From Bryobacterales bacterium (GTDB lineage Bacteria; Acidobacteriota; Terriglobia; Bryobacterales; Bryobacteraceae), in NCBI GenBank assembly GCA_003132865.1, contig PKYZ01000326.1, positions 393-14,656 of the forward strand: DNA of 14,264 bases. The letters are read 5' to 3'. Shown here one piece after another: positions 6,808-13,689 of the stretch. The notes below the pieces were generated by a model. That model worked only from the letters and a program-made list of their open reading frames with translations. It had not been told where the DNA came from and searched no databases. The stretch's first letter is position 1, and each line of letters begins with the position of its first letter. The position numbers were made by a program, and so were the translations under genes.

Positions 6808-7374
6808 ATGTACCCGAACAGCGATCTGGAAATGCTGATGGCCCGTTATCAACAGGGTGATTTCACCGCGGCCACAGCCCTGATCCATCGCCTGAGCCCG
6901 CAGTTGCATCGGTTTTTCGTGGTCCAATTCGCGAGCCGGGGAGATGCCGACGACCTGCTGCAGGAAACCTGGCTGCGCATTCACGAGGTGCGGCACACTT
7001 ACCGCGCCGGCCAGCCGGTGCTGCCGTGGTTTTACGCGATTGCCCGGCACATTCGCGTGGACCACTACAGAAAGGCAAGCCGCACGGTAGCCCGCGAAGA
7101 GCGGCTGGAGGAAATGCACGAAGTGCCGGCGGTACCTCCGGCGGGATCCGGCGGAACTCCGGATCTGGAAGCGCTCCTGGCGACTCTTCCCGAGAGCCAG
7201 CGGGAAGTTATCGAGATGTTGAAGATTGCGGGGATGTCTCTTGAGGAGGTGGCGCGCGCTACTTCGTCGAGCGTAGGGTCGGTGAAACAGAAAGCCCACC
7301 GGGCCTATGAGAGATTGAGGGAACGGCTGAGCGGCATGGAACTGAGCAAAGGGCGTACGGGGGGGCGTTCGTGA
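6808..7374 (+). CDS. ECF-family sigma factor of the NrsF-associated (SigF-like) type
   Basis: A 188-residue ECF sigma factor. Region 2 spans about residues 8-80 (LEMLMARYQQGDFTAATALI; GDADDLLQETWLRIHEVRHT; VLPWFYAIARHIRVDHYRK) and region 4 about residues 115-175 (LEALLATLPESQREVIEMLK; SLEEVARATSSSVGSVKQKA; HRAYERLRERL). Regions 2 and 4 are joined by a Pro/Gly-rich linker. Its stop overlaps the GTG of the next gene (GTGA), and that gene is an NrsF-type membrane anti-sigma factor, which identifies the group. The start at ATG 6808 has no obvious ribosome site, but the N-terminus fits the family. A GTAACT-N16-CGTA promoter lies 114 bases upstream and suggests autoregulation. In characterised relatives the pair responds to oxidants or heavy metals; whether that holds here is inference. 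Confidence 0.93.
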   Translation: MYPNSDLEMLMARYQQGDFTAATALIHRLSPQLHRFFVVQFASRGDADDLLQETWLRIHEVRHTYRAGQPVLPWFYAIARHIRVDHYRKASRTVAREERLEEMHEVPAVPPAGSGGTPDLEALLATLPESQREVIEMLKIAGMSLEEVARATSSSVGSVKQKAHRAYERLRERLSGMELSKGRTGGRS

Positions 7375-8084
7375 GGGATAAAGAGATCGACGAAATCCTG
7401 AAGCGGGCCGCTCAGGCCCCCCATGAGGTGGACCCGGCGCTGCTCGATCGTGTCGCCGAATCCATCGGGTCCTCGCTGCGTCCGCTCCGTCCCCTGCCGC
7501 CGGCATGGGTCCTGGCGGGCGGGCTGGCTCTGATTTGTGCGGCCGTTGCTCTGGCCGGCGCGGCCCGAGCGGGGTTCTACGGCATTCAAGCGCTCAGCGT
7601 TTTGGAACGTGCACTGATCTTTCCCACGCTGGGTATCCTCATATGGCTCGGGGCTGCGGTATCCGTCGGCGAAATGATTCCAGGAAGCCGGCGTCGCGTA
7701 GCGCCAGGGTTCCTGCTGGGTGCCGGCAGCCTGGCGCTGCTTGTTGTCTTCGTGGTCCTGTTCCACGATTACCGGACTGACCACTTCGTATCCCATGGCG
7801 TCGTCTGCCTGGCGGCGGGACTGCTCCACGCGATTCCGGCGGCCCTCGCGAGCTGGTTTCTTTTGCGGCGCGGTTTTGCGGTGAATTCGGTTGCCGCCGG
7901 ACTGGTGGTGGGCACACTTGCGGGCCTGGCCGGTGTGACCATGCTGGAGCTTCATTGCGCAAATTTGGAGGCCTTGCACGTGATGCTCTGGCATACCGCG
8001 GTGATGCCGGTAAGCGGGGCCGCGGGAGCGTTGCTGGGGTGGGCTGCTCGTTTCCGGGCAGGCTCTGGCGCTCATGAGCGATAG
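7371..8084 (+). CDS. nrsF: NrsF/DUF1109-type membrane anti-sigma factor
   Basis: A 237-residue protein with a soluble N-terminal part (about 45 residues, the likely sigma-binding part) and six membrane helices, the layout of the NrsF (DUF1109) family that holds SigF-type sigma factors at the inner membrane. Two cysteines match the family pattern: Cys146 in VVCLAAGLLHAIP and Cys196 in LELHCANLEALHVMLWH. They are 50 residues apart, the same spacing I recall for the two functional cysteines of Caulobacter NrsF. The LRRGF turn after the fourth or fifth helix is also typical. The start is GTG 7371, overlapping the sigma stop by four bases, with a G-rich ribosome site before it. Oxidation of the cysteines would release the sigma factor, by analogy. 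It ends five bases before the convergent acetyltransferase gene. Confidence 0.88.
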   Translation: MRDKEIDEILKRAAQAPHEVDPALLDRVAESIGSSLRPLRPLPPAWVLAGGLALICAAVALAGAARAGFYGIQALSVLERALIFPTLGILIWLGAAVSVGEMIPGSRRRVAPGFLLGAGSLALLVVFVVLFHDYRTDHFVSHGVVCLAAGLLHAIPAALASWFLLRRGFAVNSVAAGLVVGTLAGLAGVTMLELHCANLEALHVMLWHTAVMPVSGAAGALLGWAARFRAGSGAHER

Positions 8085-8089
8085 ATCCG

Positions 8090-8518
8090 CTACCCCGCGA
8101 ATCGCTCCATAAACCGCTCGGGCGCGTGCAGCGGCTTGAAGCCGTATTGCGCGTAGAGACCGTGCGCACCCTTCGTGGCGAGTATCCAGCGGCGCAGCCC
8201 AGGCAAGCGCGGATGGTCGACAATCACGCCAATCAGCCACTTGCCGATGCCCTGCCCTTGAAATTCCGGGAGCACGAAGACGTCGGCCAGCCAGGCGAAT
8301 GTAGCGTAATCGGTGACCACCCTGGCGAAGCCGATCTGCGCGGTCCCTTTGTACACTCCGAAGGGCAGCGAGTTCTCTATCGAGCGGCGCACTACATCGA
8401 GCGGCCGCCCCATCGCCCAGTACGCGGAGGCGCTCAGGTATTCGTGAATCATGGCGATGTCCAGAAGTGCCCGGTCCGTGCCGATTACGTATTCGCCTCT
8501 ACGCCATTCTTCCGCCAT
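8090..8518 (-). CDS. GNAT family N-acetyltransferase
   Basis: A 142-residue cytoplasmic acetyltransferase that moves an acetyl group from acetyl-CoA to an unknown amine. Motif A is clear: ADVFVLPEFQGQGIGKWLIG, with the acetyl-CoA loop QGQGIG. Other conserved parts are LSASAYWAMGRPLDVVRRSI near the N-terminus, QIGFARVVTDYATFAWL in the middle and the C-terminal GLYAQYGFKPL. This set marks a compact single-domain subfamily common in bacteria. I chose ATG 8518 because the homologous part begins just after it; the open frame continues upstream to 8740, but that extension is Arg/Ser-rich and looks non-coding. There is no strong ribosome site; TATCCT a few bases before the ATG could be a -10 of a leaderless transcript, which is speculative. 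The acceptor is unknown. Confidence 0.9.
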   Translation of the reverse strand: MAEEWRRGEYVIGTDRALLDIAMIHEYLSASAYWAMGRPLDVVRRSIENSLPFGVYKGTAQIGFARVVTDYATFAWLADVFVLPEFQGQGIGKWLIGVIVDHPRLPGLRRWILATKGAHGLYAQYGFKPLHAPERFMERFAG

Positions 8519-8646
8519 GGAGACCAGGATACAATGCTGAATGCCTGCCCCACCAACGCCTGTTCGACCGGGAGTGGTCCGAGTGGCTGCCGATCTTTGG
8601 TGGGCCATCGAGCACCAGGAAGGCGTCATCGTGGTGGACACGATCC

Positions 8647-8677
8647 GCGTCCCCAGTCTCCCCACGGAGGGGGACGC
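8647..8677 (-). terminator. Strong stem-loop after the receiver gene (GCGTCCCC/GGGGACGC)
   Basis: GCGTCCCC at 8647-8654 and GGGGACGC at 8670-8677 are perfect 8-base arms. Inside the 15-base loop a second pair, CTCC (8658-8661) with GGAG (8666-8669), stacks on the first with a small bulge. It lies 23 bases past the stop of the minus-strand receiver gene, where a terminator is expected, but no T run follows. The rest of the gap, 8519-8699, holds no gene that I can support. Confidence 0.4.
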
Positions 8678-8699
8678 AAGGGTTTGCGCAAAGCGCGCG

Positions 8700-9161
8700 C
8701 TACATCTGCTTCGCTCTCGCCTTCGCCCGCGCAGGCGCATCTGCCGAACCCGCCGGCTTGCGCGCAGGCGGCTCGCTGAGCAGCCGCTTGACCGACCTCG
8801 TCAACTGCCCGACTTCGCCGGCGCTCTTGACGATCACCACATCGGCGCCGGTGGACTGTTCGGTCAAACCCAGCGGCTCCACAAATCCAGAGAGTAGAAT
8901 AATGCGCGCGCCGGCTTGCGCGCTGCGGATCCGCTTGATCAGCTCGACGCCGTCCATGCGCGGCATCTTGAAATCCGTTACCACAACGTCGAAGTTGTGC
9001 TTGGAAAGAAGTTCCAGAGCCTCGTCTCCGCTGGTAGCGGTGAAGATGTTGTAACCAAGCTCCTGGAGCAGCGATTTGCGCGCGATCAAACCCTGGCGGT
9101 TGTCGTCGACCAGCAGGATTTCGGGAGTTTTCGCAGGGGGTGGGGCGGGGGCGTGTCTCAT
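8700..9161 (-). CDS. Stand-alone response regulator receiver protein
   Basis: A single receiver domain of 153 residues without a DNA-binding or enzymatic output domain, so it probably signals by protein contact. Key residues are all present: acidic pocket Asp19-Asp20 (ILLVDDN), phosphate acceptor Asp63 (VVVTDFKMPRMDG), switch Ser91 (IILLSG) and Lys112 (VIVKSAG). The tail after about residue 130 is rich in Ala, Lys, Arg and Pro and looks disordered and basic. An upstream TTG start at 9197 would add 12 residues, but it lies upstream of the -10 of the promoter TTGACA-N16-GATAAC, so transcripts would begin after it; ATG 9161 is therefore preferred. No histidine kinase is nearby. The partner is unknown. 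Confidence 0.9.
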   Translation of the reverse strand: MRHAPAPPPAKTPEILLVDDNRQGLIARKSLLQELGYNIFTATSGDEALELLSKHNFDVVVTDFKMPRMDGVELIKRIRSAQAGARIILLSGFVEPLGLTEQSTGADVVIVKSAGEVGQLTRSVKRLLSEPPARKPAGSADAPARAKARAKQM

Positions 9162-9176
9162 GCTAACGCAGGCGAG

Positions 9177-9204
9177 GTTATCAGACCGGTAACTCAACTG
9201 TCAA
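9177..9204 (-). promoter_or_regulatory. Housekeeping-type promoter for the receiver gene
   Basis: On the minus strand a perfect TTGACA (9204-9199) is followed by a 16-base spacer and GATAAC (9182-9177), four of six matches to TATAAT. Transcription would start near 9170, about nine bases before the ATG at 9161, so the leader is very short. This decides between the two possible starts of the gene. Confidence 0.5.
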
Positions 9205-9259
9205 CACTTTTGCATCAGGTTGTAAAGAGGCGAGATTGAGTGCTTGACAAACTGCCGCG

Positions 9260-10399
9260 CTATTCCACTTCGTGCGGCGCCGTGTAGCCGTTCTTGGCCA
9301 CGATTTGGTACTTGATGGGCTTGCCCTTCTCATCCACCACGCGCAGCGGCTCGTTGGTGGCGGGGTTCACCAGCTCCACTTTGATTTTGCGGAATTTGCC
9401 GTCCTTCGCCTTGTTGGCAGGCTCATAGCCGATGGAGTACTGATTGCGAAGAGAATCGGAGATGGTGCCGAAGATCGACGGAAACTCGCCGTAAAAACGC
9501 GGAAAGAAGGCCAGGCCGCCCGTCTCTCTCGCAAAAGTGGTCATCTGGTTGTCGGCCTGCAGGAAGCCGATCTCCTGCATCGGTCCCATGCGGCCCTCCC
9601 GCATGATGCGCAACGCCTGCATCAGGCCAATGGCGTACACCGGAACGCCGCCATCCTGAATAATCTTGCGCGCCTTATCGTAGGTCAGCTTGCTGAACGT
9701 ATCCACGCCGGAGGAAAGCAGCACGATGGCCTTGCGCCCCTCGATCTTGGACATGCGCTCTTCGGTATCGGCCAGGGCGTCGAACAGGTTGGCTTCCGAA
9801 AAGCCCGGGATGCGCAGGCGTTGCATGGCTTCGTACGTTTGGCGCTTGTCGGTGGTGAAGTCGGAAAGGATTTCCTCCTTGAAGTCGTAAGCGATCAAGG
9901 CCACGTAGTCGTCTGCTTTGAGCGTTTGTACAAAACCATACGCGGCGGTCAGGGTCTGATACCACGTCTGAGACCCGTACCACTGGAATTTGGCGCTGAA
10001 CTCGACCAGCAGACACACCGTCATGGGCGCCGTGCTCTTGCCGAAGGATTTGATCTGCTGCGGAACATTGTCTTCCAGGACGCGGAAGCTGCCGCGCGGG
10101 ATGTTGGGAATGAAGTGGCCGTTTTTGTCCAGGACGGCGACGTCCACGCTCACCACATTCACGTCGCTCTTGAAGCTCGGCAGGTTCTCCGGGATGTCGG
10201 GCTGTGCCTTCTTGCTGAGCTTCGACGGAATGGGGGCCTCTTCGGGCTCGCCCGTGGACTTGCGCGGCTTGGCCACGGTTTGGTCCACGTCCTTCGTGGG
10301 GCCGGCCTGGTCCTGGGCGATGGACGTGGCGGCCAGCGCGAATAGCGCTGCCAGGGCTACCGGCAGAGCCGGGATTCTGTTCCAGGATTTCATAGACAT
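9260..10399 (-). CDS. Secreted VWFA-related Acidobacterial domain protein
   Basis: A 379-residue exported protein of the family named after Acidobacteria (TIGR03436 type), which is present in many copies in these genomes; its role is not known. The start has a signal peptide (ALPVALAALFALAATSIAQ, residues 11-29), then a charged Pro/Lys-rich linker. The conserved opening VVSVDVAVLDKNGHFIPNI and FRVLEDNVPQQIKSF follows, then a von Willebrand A-like domain (about residues 125-335) and a C-terminal strand region (YSIGYEPANKAKDGKFRKIK). The metal site that is usually DxSxS reads Glu133-Phe-Ser-Ala-Lys137, so the first Asp and the last Ser are lost and metal-dependent binding is doubtful. GGGGA lies about seven bases before the ATG, and TATAGT at 10423-10418 may be a -10. 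A second ATG two codons on is possible. Confidence 0.88.
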   Translation of the reverse strand: MSMKSWNRIPALPVALAALFALAATSIAQDQAGPTKDVDQTVAKPRKSTGEPEEAPIPSKLSKKAQPDIPENLPSFKSDVNVVSVDVAVLDKNGHFIPNIPRGSFRVLEDNVPQQIKSFGKSTAPMTVCLLVEFSAKFQWYGSQTWYQTLTAAYGFVQTLKADDYVALIAYDFKEEILSDFTTDKRQTYEAMQRLRIPGFSEANLFDALADTEERMSKIEGRKAIVLLSSGVDTFSKLTYDKARKIIQDGGVPVYAIGLMQALRIMREGRMGPMQEIGFLQADNQMTTFARETGGLAFFPRFYGEFPSIFGTISDSLRNQYSIGYEPANKAKDGKFRKIKVELVNPATNEPLRVVDEKGKPIKYQIVAKNGYTAPHEVE

Positions 10400-10463
10400 A
10401 CCAATTCCCCAGCTAAACTATAGCAGAGAAGACGCGGCGGCCGGTGCTTTGGTTTCGCGAGTT

Positions 10464-10496
10464 ACCGAGCCGCGACCGTTAGGGAGCGGTCGGCAC
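10464..10496. repeat. Putative dispersed palindromic repeat (REP-like)
   Basis: CGACCG (10473-10478) pairs with CGGTCG (10487-10492) around an 8-base loop TTAGGGAG, inside the longer string GAGCCGCGACCGTTAGGGAG. I recall very similar strings recurring many times in Acidobacteria and Planctomycetes genomes, where they give false peptides such as EPRPLGSG. Only one copy is in this window, so repetition itself is not shown here. It lies in the gap between the divergent VWFA and Nramp-like genes. Confidence 0.4.
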
Positions 10497-10544
10497 ACAA
10501 CCCATCACCCGCCTCGCCGGTCAGGCCGCAAACCGGGGCCGTCG

Positions 10545-10550
10545 TACAAT
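10545..10550 (+). promoter_or_regulatory. Possible -10 element (TACAAT) before the Nramp-like gene
   Basis: TACAAT fits the housekeeping -10 at five of six bases and would start transcripts near 10557, just after the TTG at 10555 and before the GTG at 10567. No good -35 is seen. It weakly supports the GTG start. Confidence 0.3.
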
Positions 10551-10566
10551 GTGATTGGGAGACGTC

Positions 10567-11871
10567 GTGGCGGGAGTTGCGGAGGGGAAGCATACCAGTG
10601 CTGTCGGCCGGCAGAAGCGGCGCGGATTCTTGCGGCGGTTTTTTGCCAATCTGGGACCGGGGCTGGTTACCGGAGCGGCGGACGACGATCCTTCGGGAAT
10701 CTCGACCTACTCCGTGGCAGGCGCGGTTTTCGGATATTCCTTCCTCTGGACCGCTCTCGTCTCTTTTCCGCTGATGGCGGCCGTGCAACTGATGTGTGCG
10801 CGGCTGGGGATGGTGACCGGTCGCGGCCTCGGGGGCGCCATCCGATTGAGGTATTCACCGTTTGTGCTGTGGCCTGCCTGCTTGCTGCTGATTGTCGCGA
10901 ACGTGTTCAATATCGGCGCGGATCTGGGTGGCATGGCCGATGCCATGCGGATGGTGACGGGAATCCCGTCCTATTACTGGACACCCTTCTTTGCCCTGCT
11001 GATCACCGGCCTGCTGATCCGGACTTCTTACAATCTGATTGCGCGCGTCTTCAAGTGGCTGACGCTGGTATTGTTCGCTTACGTCATAACAGCGTTCCTG
11101 GCGCGGCCGGACTGGGCCGGCGTCTTTCACGGAACTTTTCTGCCGCATGTGGCCTGGACGCGATCCTATATGGCCGTGCTGGTGGGGATTTTGGGGACCA
11201 CGATTTCTCCGTACCTGTTTTTCTGGCAGGCGTCGCAGGAAGTGGAGGAAGATCGGAAGCACGGGAAGATCACTGTAGCGCAGCGGCGCGGTTCCACAAA
11301 TCTGGAATTGAGCGTGGCGAGGGACGACGTGTTCACGGGAATGTTCTTTTCCAACCTGGTCATGTTCTTCATCATTCTCACCACTGCGGCGACTCTGCAC
11401 GTGCATGGCGTGCGGAACATCGAAACGGCCAAACAGGCCTCCGAGGCATTGCGCCCGTTAGCAGGCAAGGGTGCATATTTGCTGTTCACACTGGGATTGG
11501 TCGGGACTGGCATGTTGGCCGTCCCAGTACTGGCGGGATCTTGCGCCTATGCCATTGCGGAAGCGGCGTCCTGGAGAGGAGACTCGCTGAGCAGGAAACC
11601 GCGCTGGGCGTCGCAATTCTACATGGTCATTGCGGGAGCCATGGTGGTGGGGCTGGCGCTTGATTTTGCGGGGTTGAATGCGGTGAAGATGCTCTTTTGG
11701 TCGGCTGTAGTGAATGGTGTGCTTGCACCCCCGCTGGTCGTTTTGGTGGTGCTGCTTACGAGCGATCGAAAAGTAATGGGCGAGCGGGCGAACTCGCGGG
11801 GAGCGAAGGTGCTTGGATGGATCTGCGCGGCGGTGATGAGCGCGGCGGCTTTGGCGCTGCTGGTTACCTGA
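10567..11871 (+). CDS. Nramp-superfamily metal ion transporter, non-canonical subgroup
   Basis: An inner-membrane transporter of about 434 residues with about eleven hydrophobic helices, in the Nramp (SLC11) superfamily that normally imports Mn2+ or Fe2+ with protons. The N-terminal GPGLVTGAADDDPSG matches the first Nramp helix, but the canonical DPGN is Asp41-Pro-Ser-Gly44 here. The sixth helix, canonically MPHN, reads TTISPYLFFWQ (about residues 211-221), so the metal-binding Met is missing. Similar changes occur in Nramp-related Mg2+ transporters, so the substrate may not be Mn2+/Fe2+. The start is GTG 10567, with GGAG five bases before it; TTG 10555 is the alternative and would add four residues. 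It is divergent from the VWFA gene, stands alone, and ends in a stem-loop that overlaps its stop. A long basic, cytosolic loop (EVEEDRKHGKITVAQRRGS) follows the sixth helix. Confidence 0.88.
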   Translation: MAGVAEGKHTSAVGRQKRRGFLRRFFANLGPGLVTGAADDDPSGISTYSVAGAVFGYSFLWTALVSFPLMAAVQLMCARLGMVTGRGLGGAIRLRYSPFVLWPACLLLIVANVFNIGADLGGMADAMRMVTGIPSYYWTPFFALLITGLLIRTSYNLIARVFKWLTLVLFAYVITAFLARPDWAGVFHGTFLPHVAWTRSYMAVLVGILGTTISPYLFFWQASQEVEEDRKHGKITVAQRRGSTNLELSVARDDVFTGMFFSNLVMFFIILTTAATLHVHGVRNIETAKQASEALRPLAGKGAYLLFTLGLVGTGMLAVPVLAGSCAYAIAEAASWRGDSLSRKPRWASQFYMVIAGAMVVGLALDFAGLNAVKMLFWSAVVNGVLAPPLVVLVVLLTSDRKVMGERANSRGAKVLGWICAAVMSAAALALLVT

Positions 11872-11897
11872 GCAAGCCGGCTGCTTGACTCAGGTAA
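11864..11897 (+). terminator. Strong stem-loop overlapping the Nramp-like stop codon
   Basis: TTACCTGAGCAAGC (11864-11877) pairs with GCTTGACTCAGGTAA (11883-11897) along 14 base pairs with one bulged A and a 5-base loop. The left arm includes the TGA stop. It is followed by TCGTTCTCG, only a poor T tract. It also lies between this gene and the convergent CPBP remnant, so it may serve both strands. The bases 11898-11978 hold nothing else that I can name. Confidence 0.6.
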
Positions 11898-11978
11898 TCG
11901 TTCTCGCGGGGTCACACTGGGCAGGCCGCCCGGGCCAGGCCTCCAACGCAGCCCGTTTCCGCAAAGCGCCTTCCAGCG

Positions 11979-12869
11979 CTATTGTCGCCGCCGAAAAAAA
12001 ATAGCGTCTTGGCCGGACTGCGTTTCGAGCGGCCGTGGTAAAGACGTTGGCCGCAGCGTCCCGAACGATCCCTCAGGAGGCTGGGCCGGAATGGAGGACC
12101 TGACCAGCCTCAGACTCTTGTAGGCCCAAACGGCCGCCATGCCAAGTACAAGGCCCGGACCTAAATCGCGCCAGAATGCCACATCCGGACCGCTCTGCCA
12201 GATAAGAGGCGCGGAATGCCGTATTCCCCAGCGCCAGACGATCAGGTATTCCAATGCGTTTCCGCCAGCGTGAATCGCCAGAGCCGGCAGGATCGAACCC
12301 GTGCGATATGTGAGCATTCCATAAATGACCGAAATCGCCAGGTAGTAAGGTAGCTGGGGCAATGTGCCGCTTACGCCGTGTGTGAAGTGGATAGCGGCGA
12401 AGGCCAACGAAATGTAGCCTCTGAACCCGGCCTCCTCGGCGACACCGGACACCGTGCCGCCCATCAATCAATAGAGCAAGCAGCACGGTAATACCAAGGG
12501 TAGGGCGAAAAATCCGGCGCGATCGCAGCCGGAATCGGTACCAGCCGGCCGTAGGCGTTCTGTAGCATGACCGCCGCCGCCACCGCCAGCATGCCCGACG
12601 CCATCGCTCTAAGCCAAACGTTGCCCGGCAGTCCTCGCGCGCGAAAGCTGTCGCGACGCATTTGGGCGCTCCTGGTTGGCCATCCCCAGCCGTTCAAATA
12701 GCGCCAATACAGCGTCAGATACAATGCCATGATGGGCACGGCCCAGGGAGGCGAGTGGGGCTGCCTGAGATTGACGACGATCAGGGATAGACCAGGGGAA
12801 CTGGCCGGCAACCATGACGGCCAGCCCCGTCAAAACGGCGCGAACGACTGCCGGAATGCGCCGCCACAC
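11979..12869 (-). pseudogene. CPBP (CAAX-like) intramembrane metalloprotease, frameshifted and internally deleted
   Basis: Three pieces on the minus strand together give one CPBP-family membrane protein. Piece 1 (GTG 12869, RIPAVVRAVLTGLAVMVAGQ then FPWS) ends near 12795. The sequence continues in another frame as SLIVVNLRQPHSPPWAVPIM and WRYLNGWGWP up to about 12470. It then returns to the first frame as MGGTVSGVAEEAGFRGY and onward. The shifts are opposite in sign and cancel. The catalytic motifs are visible: EExxxR in EEAGFRGY, FxxxH in FAAIH, and HxxxN in HAGGN. However, EEAGFRGY runs straight into ISLAFAAIHF, whereas relatives have about 18-20 more residues there, so an in-frame deletion near 12413 is likely. 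Stops in each single frame prevent a full product. The C-terminal 40 residues look like extension. Sequencing error could explain the shifts but hardly the deletion. Confidence 0.78.
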
Positions 12870-12900
12870 TGCTACGCCGGTTTCATCTCTGCTGCAGAAG

Positions 12901-13542
12901 CTATACGCACTCGCCGCGCAAAACCCCGGAAAGCCTGTCGGACAAACGGTTGAGGCACTCAGCCCCCGCGCTGAGTTGCTCGGAAGAACTCGCCGACTCC
13001 TCGGCGTTCGCGGCAGTCGTGTGGGCGCTCTTTTCTATCTGGGACATCGCTTGGGTGATCTGCTGGATCCCGGCCGACTGCTCGTGCGAGGCTTTGGCGA
13101 TCTTGGAAACCAGTTCGTCCAGCTTCTGCGAGTGTTCCAGGATTTCGACCAGCCCCTGGGCCACGCGTGTGCTGTTGGCAACGCCTGCCATGCTGCTTTG
13201 CCGCGATCTGTCGATCTTCTCGGCGCTCTCCTTCGCCGCGTCCGCGCAGCGATGCGCGAGCCTGCGGACTTCATCGGCCACCACCGCGAACCCCAGCCCC
13301 ACCTCTCCGGCCCTGGCTGCTTCGATCGCCGCGTTCAGCGCCAACAGATTGGTTTGGAAAGCGATTTCGTCGATGGTCCTGACGATCTTGCCGACTTCCT
13401 CGCTGGACGTTTTCACGCTGGCCATGGCTGCACTCATGGCCTCCACCGCTTTGACGCCTTCGGCGACCGAGGCATGCGTCTTGCCTGCCAGTTCCTTTGC
13501 GCGCGCCGCATGCTCCTCGTTGCCGCGCGTTACATCGGCCAT
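12901..13542 (-). CDS. Methyl-accepting chemotaxis protein signalling domain, N-terminally truncated
   Basis: The 213-residue product is the cytoplasmic signalling domain of a chemoreceptor, the part that binds CheW and CheA. The hairpin tip is nearly canonical: [20 protein letters not shown], then [18 protein letters not shown]. Coiled-coil heptads surround it, and [20 protein letters not shown] and [16 protein letters not shown] lie in the descending helix. The sensor domain, membrane helices and HAMP domain are absent. Receptor-like sequence seems to extend upstream of ATG 13542 to about 13590 ([18 protein letters not shown]), but an in-frame TAA at 13621-13623 closes the frame, and no ATG, GTG or TTG lies between. 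ATG 13542 has no ribosome site. This is probably a remnant left by a break near 13590, though a soluble product cannot be excluded. It lies 31 bases upstream of the CPBP remnant on the same strand. Confidence 0.82.
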   Translation of the reverse strand: MADVTRGNEEHAARAKELAGKTHASVAEGVKAVEAMSAAMASVKTSSEEVGKIVRTIDEIAFQTNLLALNAAIEAARAGEVGLGFAVVADEVRRLAHRCADAAKESAEKIDRSRQSSMAGVANSTRVAQGLVEILEHSQKLDELVSKIAKASHEQSAGIQQITQAMSQIEKSAHTTAANAEESASSSEQLSAGAECLNRLSDRLSGVLRGECV

Positions 13543-13590
13543 CTGGGCGAGAGATGTGCTTACTTCTCCGGTGGATGCCGAGCTTTCAAG

Positions 13591-13689
13591 TTTCGTTCGT
13601 AGGGGATGTGGGAGCGGGGTTTATTTTCGAAACGCGTGACCGACAGGTCAGGAGGTCTCCCGACTGGCCCTGTAGTTCACGTTTCAGAT
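13591..13689. other. Junction segment between chemoreceptor remnant and STGPKTPEGK gene
   Basis: This 99-base stretch begins where chemoreceptor similarity ends and runs to the ATG of the next gene. It contains an imperfect stem-loop, GTC-A-GGAG/CTCC-C-GAC, at 13647-13664, next to GACCGACAGGTC. It may be the left boundary of a dispersed repeat or a mobile unit that carries the downstream gene, but no terminal inverted repeat or target duplication can be seen because the right end is outside the window. Confidence 0.3.

Noticed and set aside
7305..8240. 311-codon open frame on the minus strand
   Set aside because: It is antisense to the NrsF gene and off-frame over the acetyltransferase; no domain, and rich in Arg, Gln and Pro.
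8519..8740. N-terminal extension of the acetyltransferase frame
   Set aside because: It adds 74 Arg/Ser/Thr-rich residues not seen in this compact subfamily and overlaps the stem-loop and the end of the receiver gene; ATG 8518 fits the domain start.
9272..10345. 357-codon open frame on the plus strand
   Set aside because: It lies wholly antisense to the VWFA-related gene, which has a signal peptide and family motifs; the plus-strand product has no recognisable domain and is a high-GC shadow.
9990..11663. 557-codon open frame on the plus strand
   Set aside because: It crosses from antisense of the VWFA gene through the intergenic gap into an off-frame reading of the Nramp-like gene; composition is Arg/Gly/Ser-rich and the true frame has clear membrane helices.
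12609..12869. 86-codon open frame as a separate gene
   Set aside because: Only its first part is CPBP-like; the rest is an out-of-frame reading of the same pseudogene.
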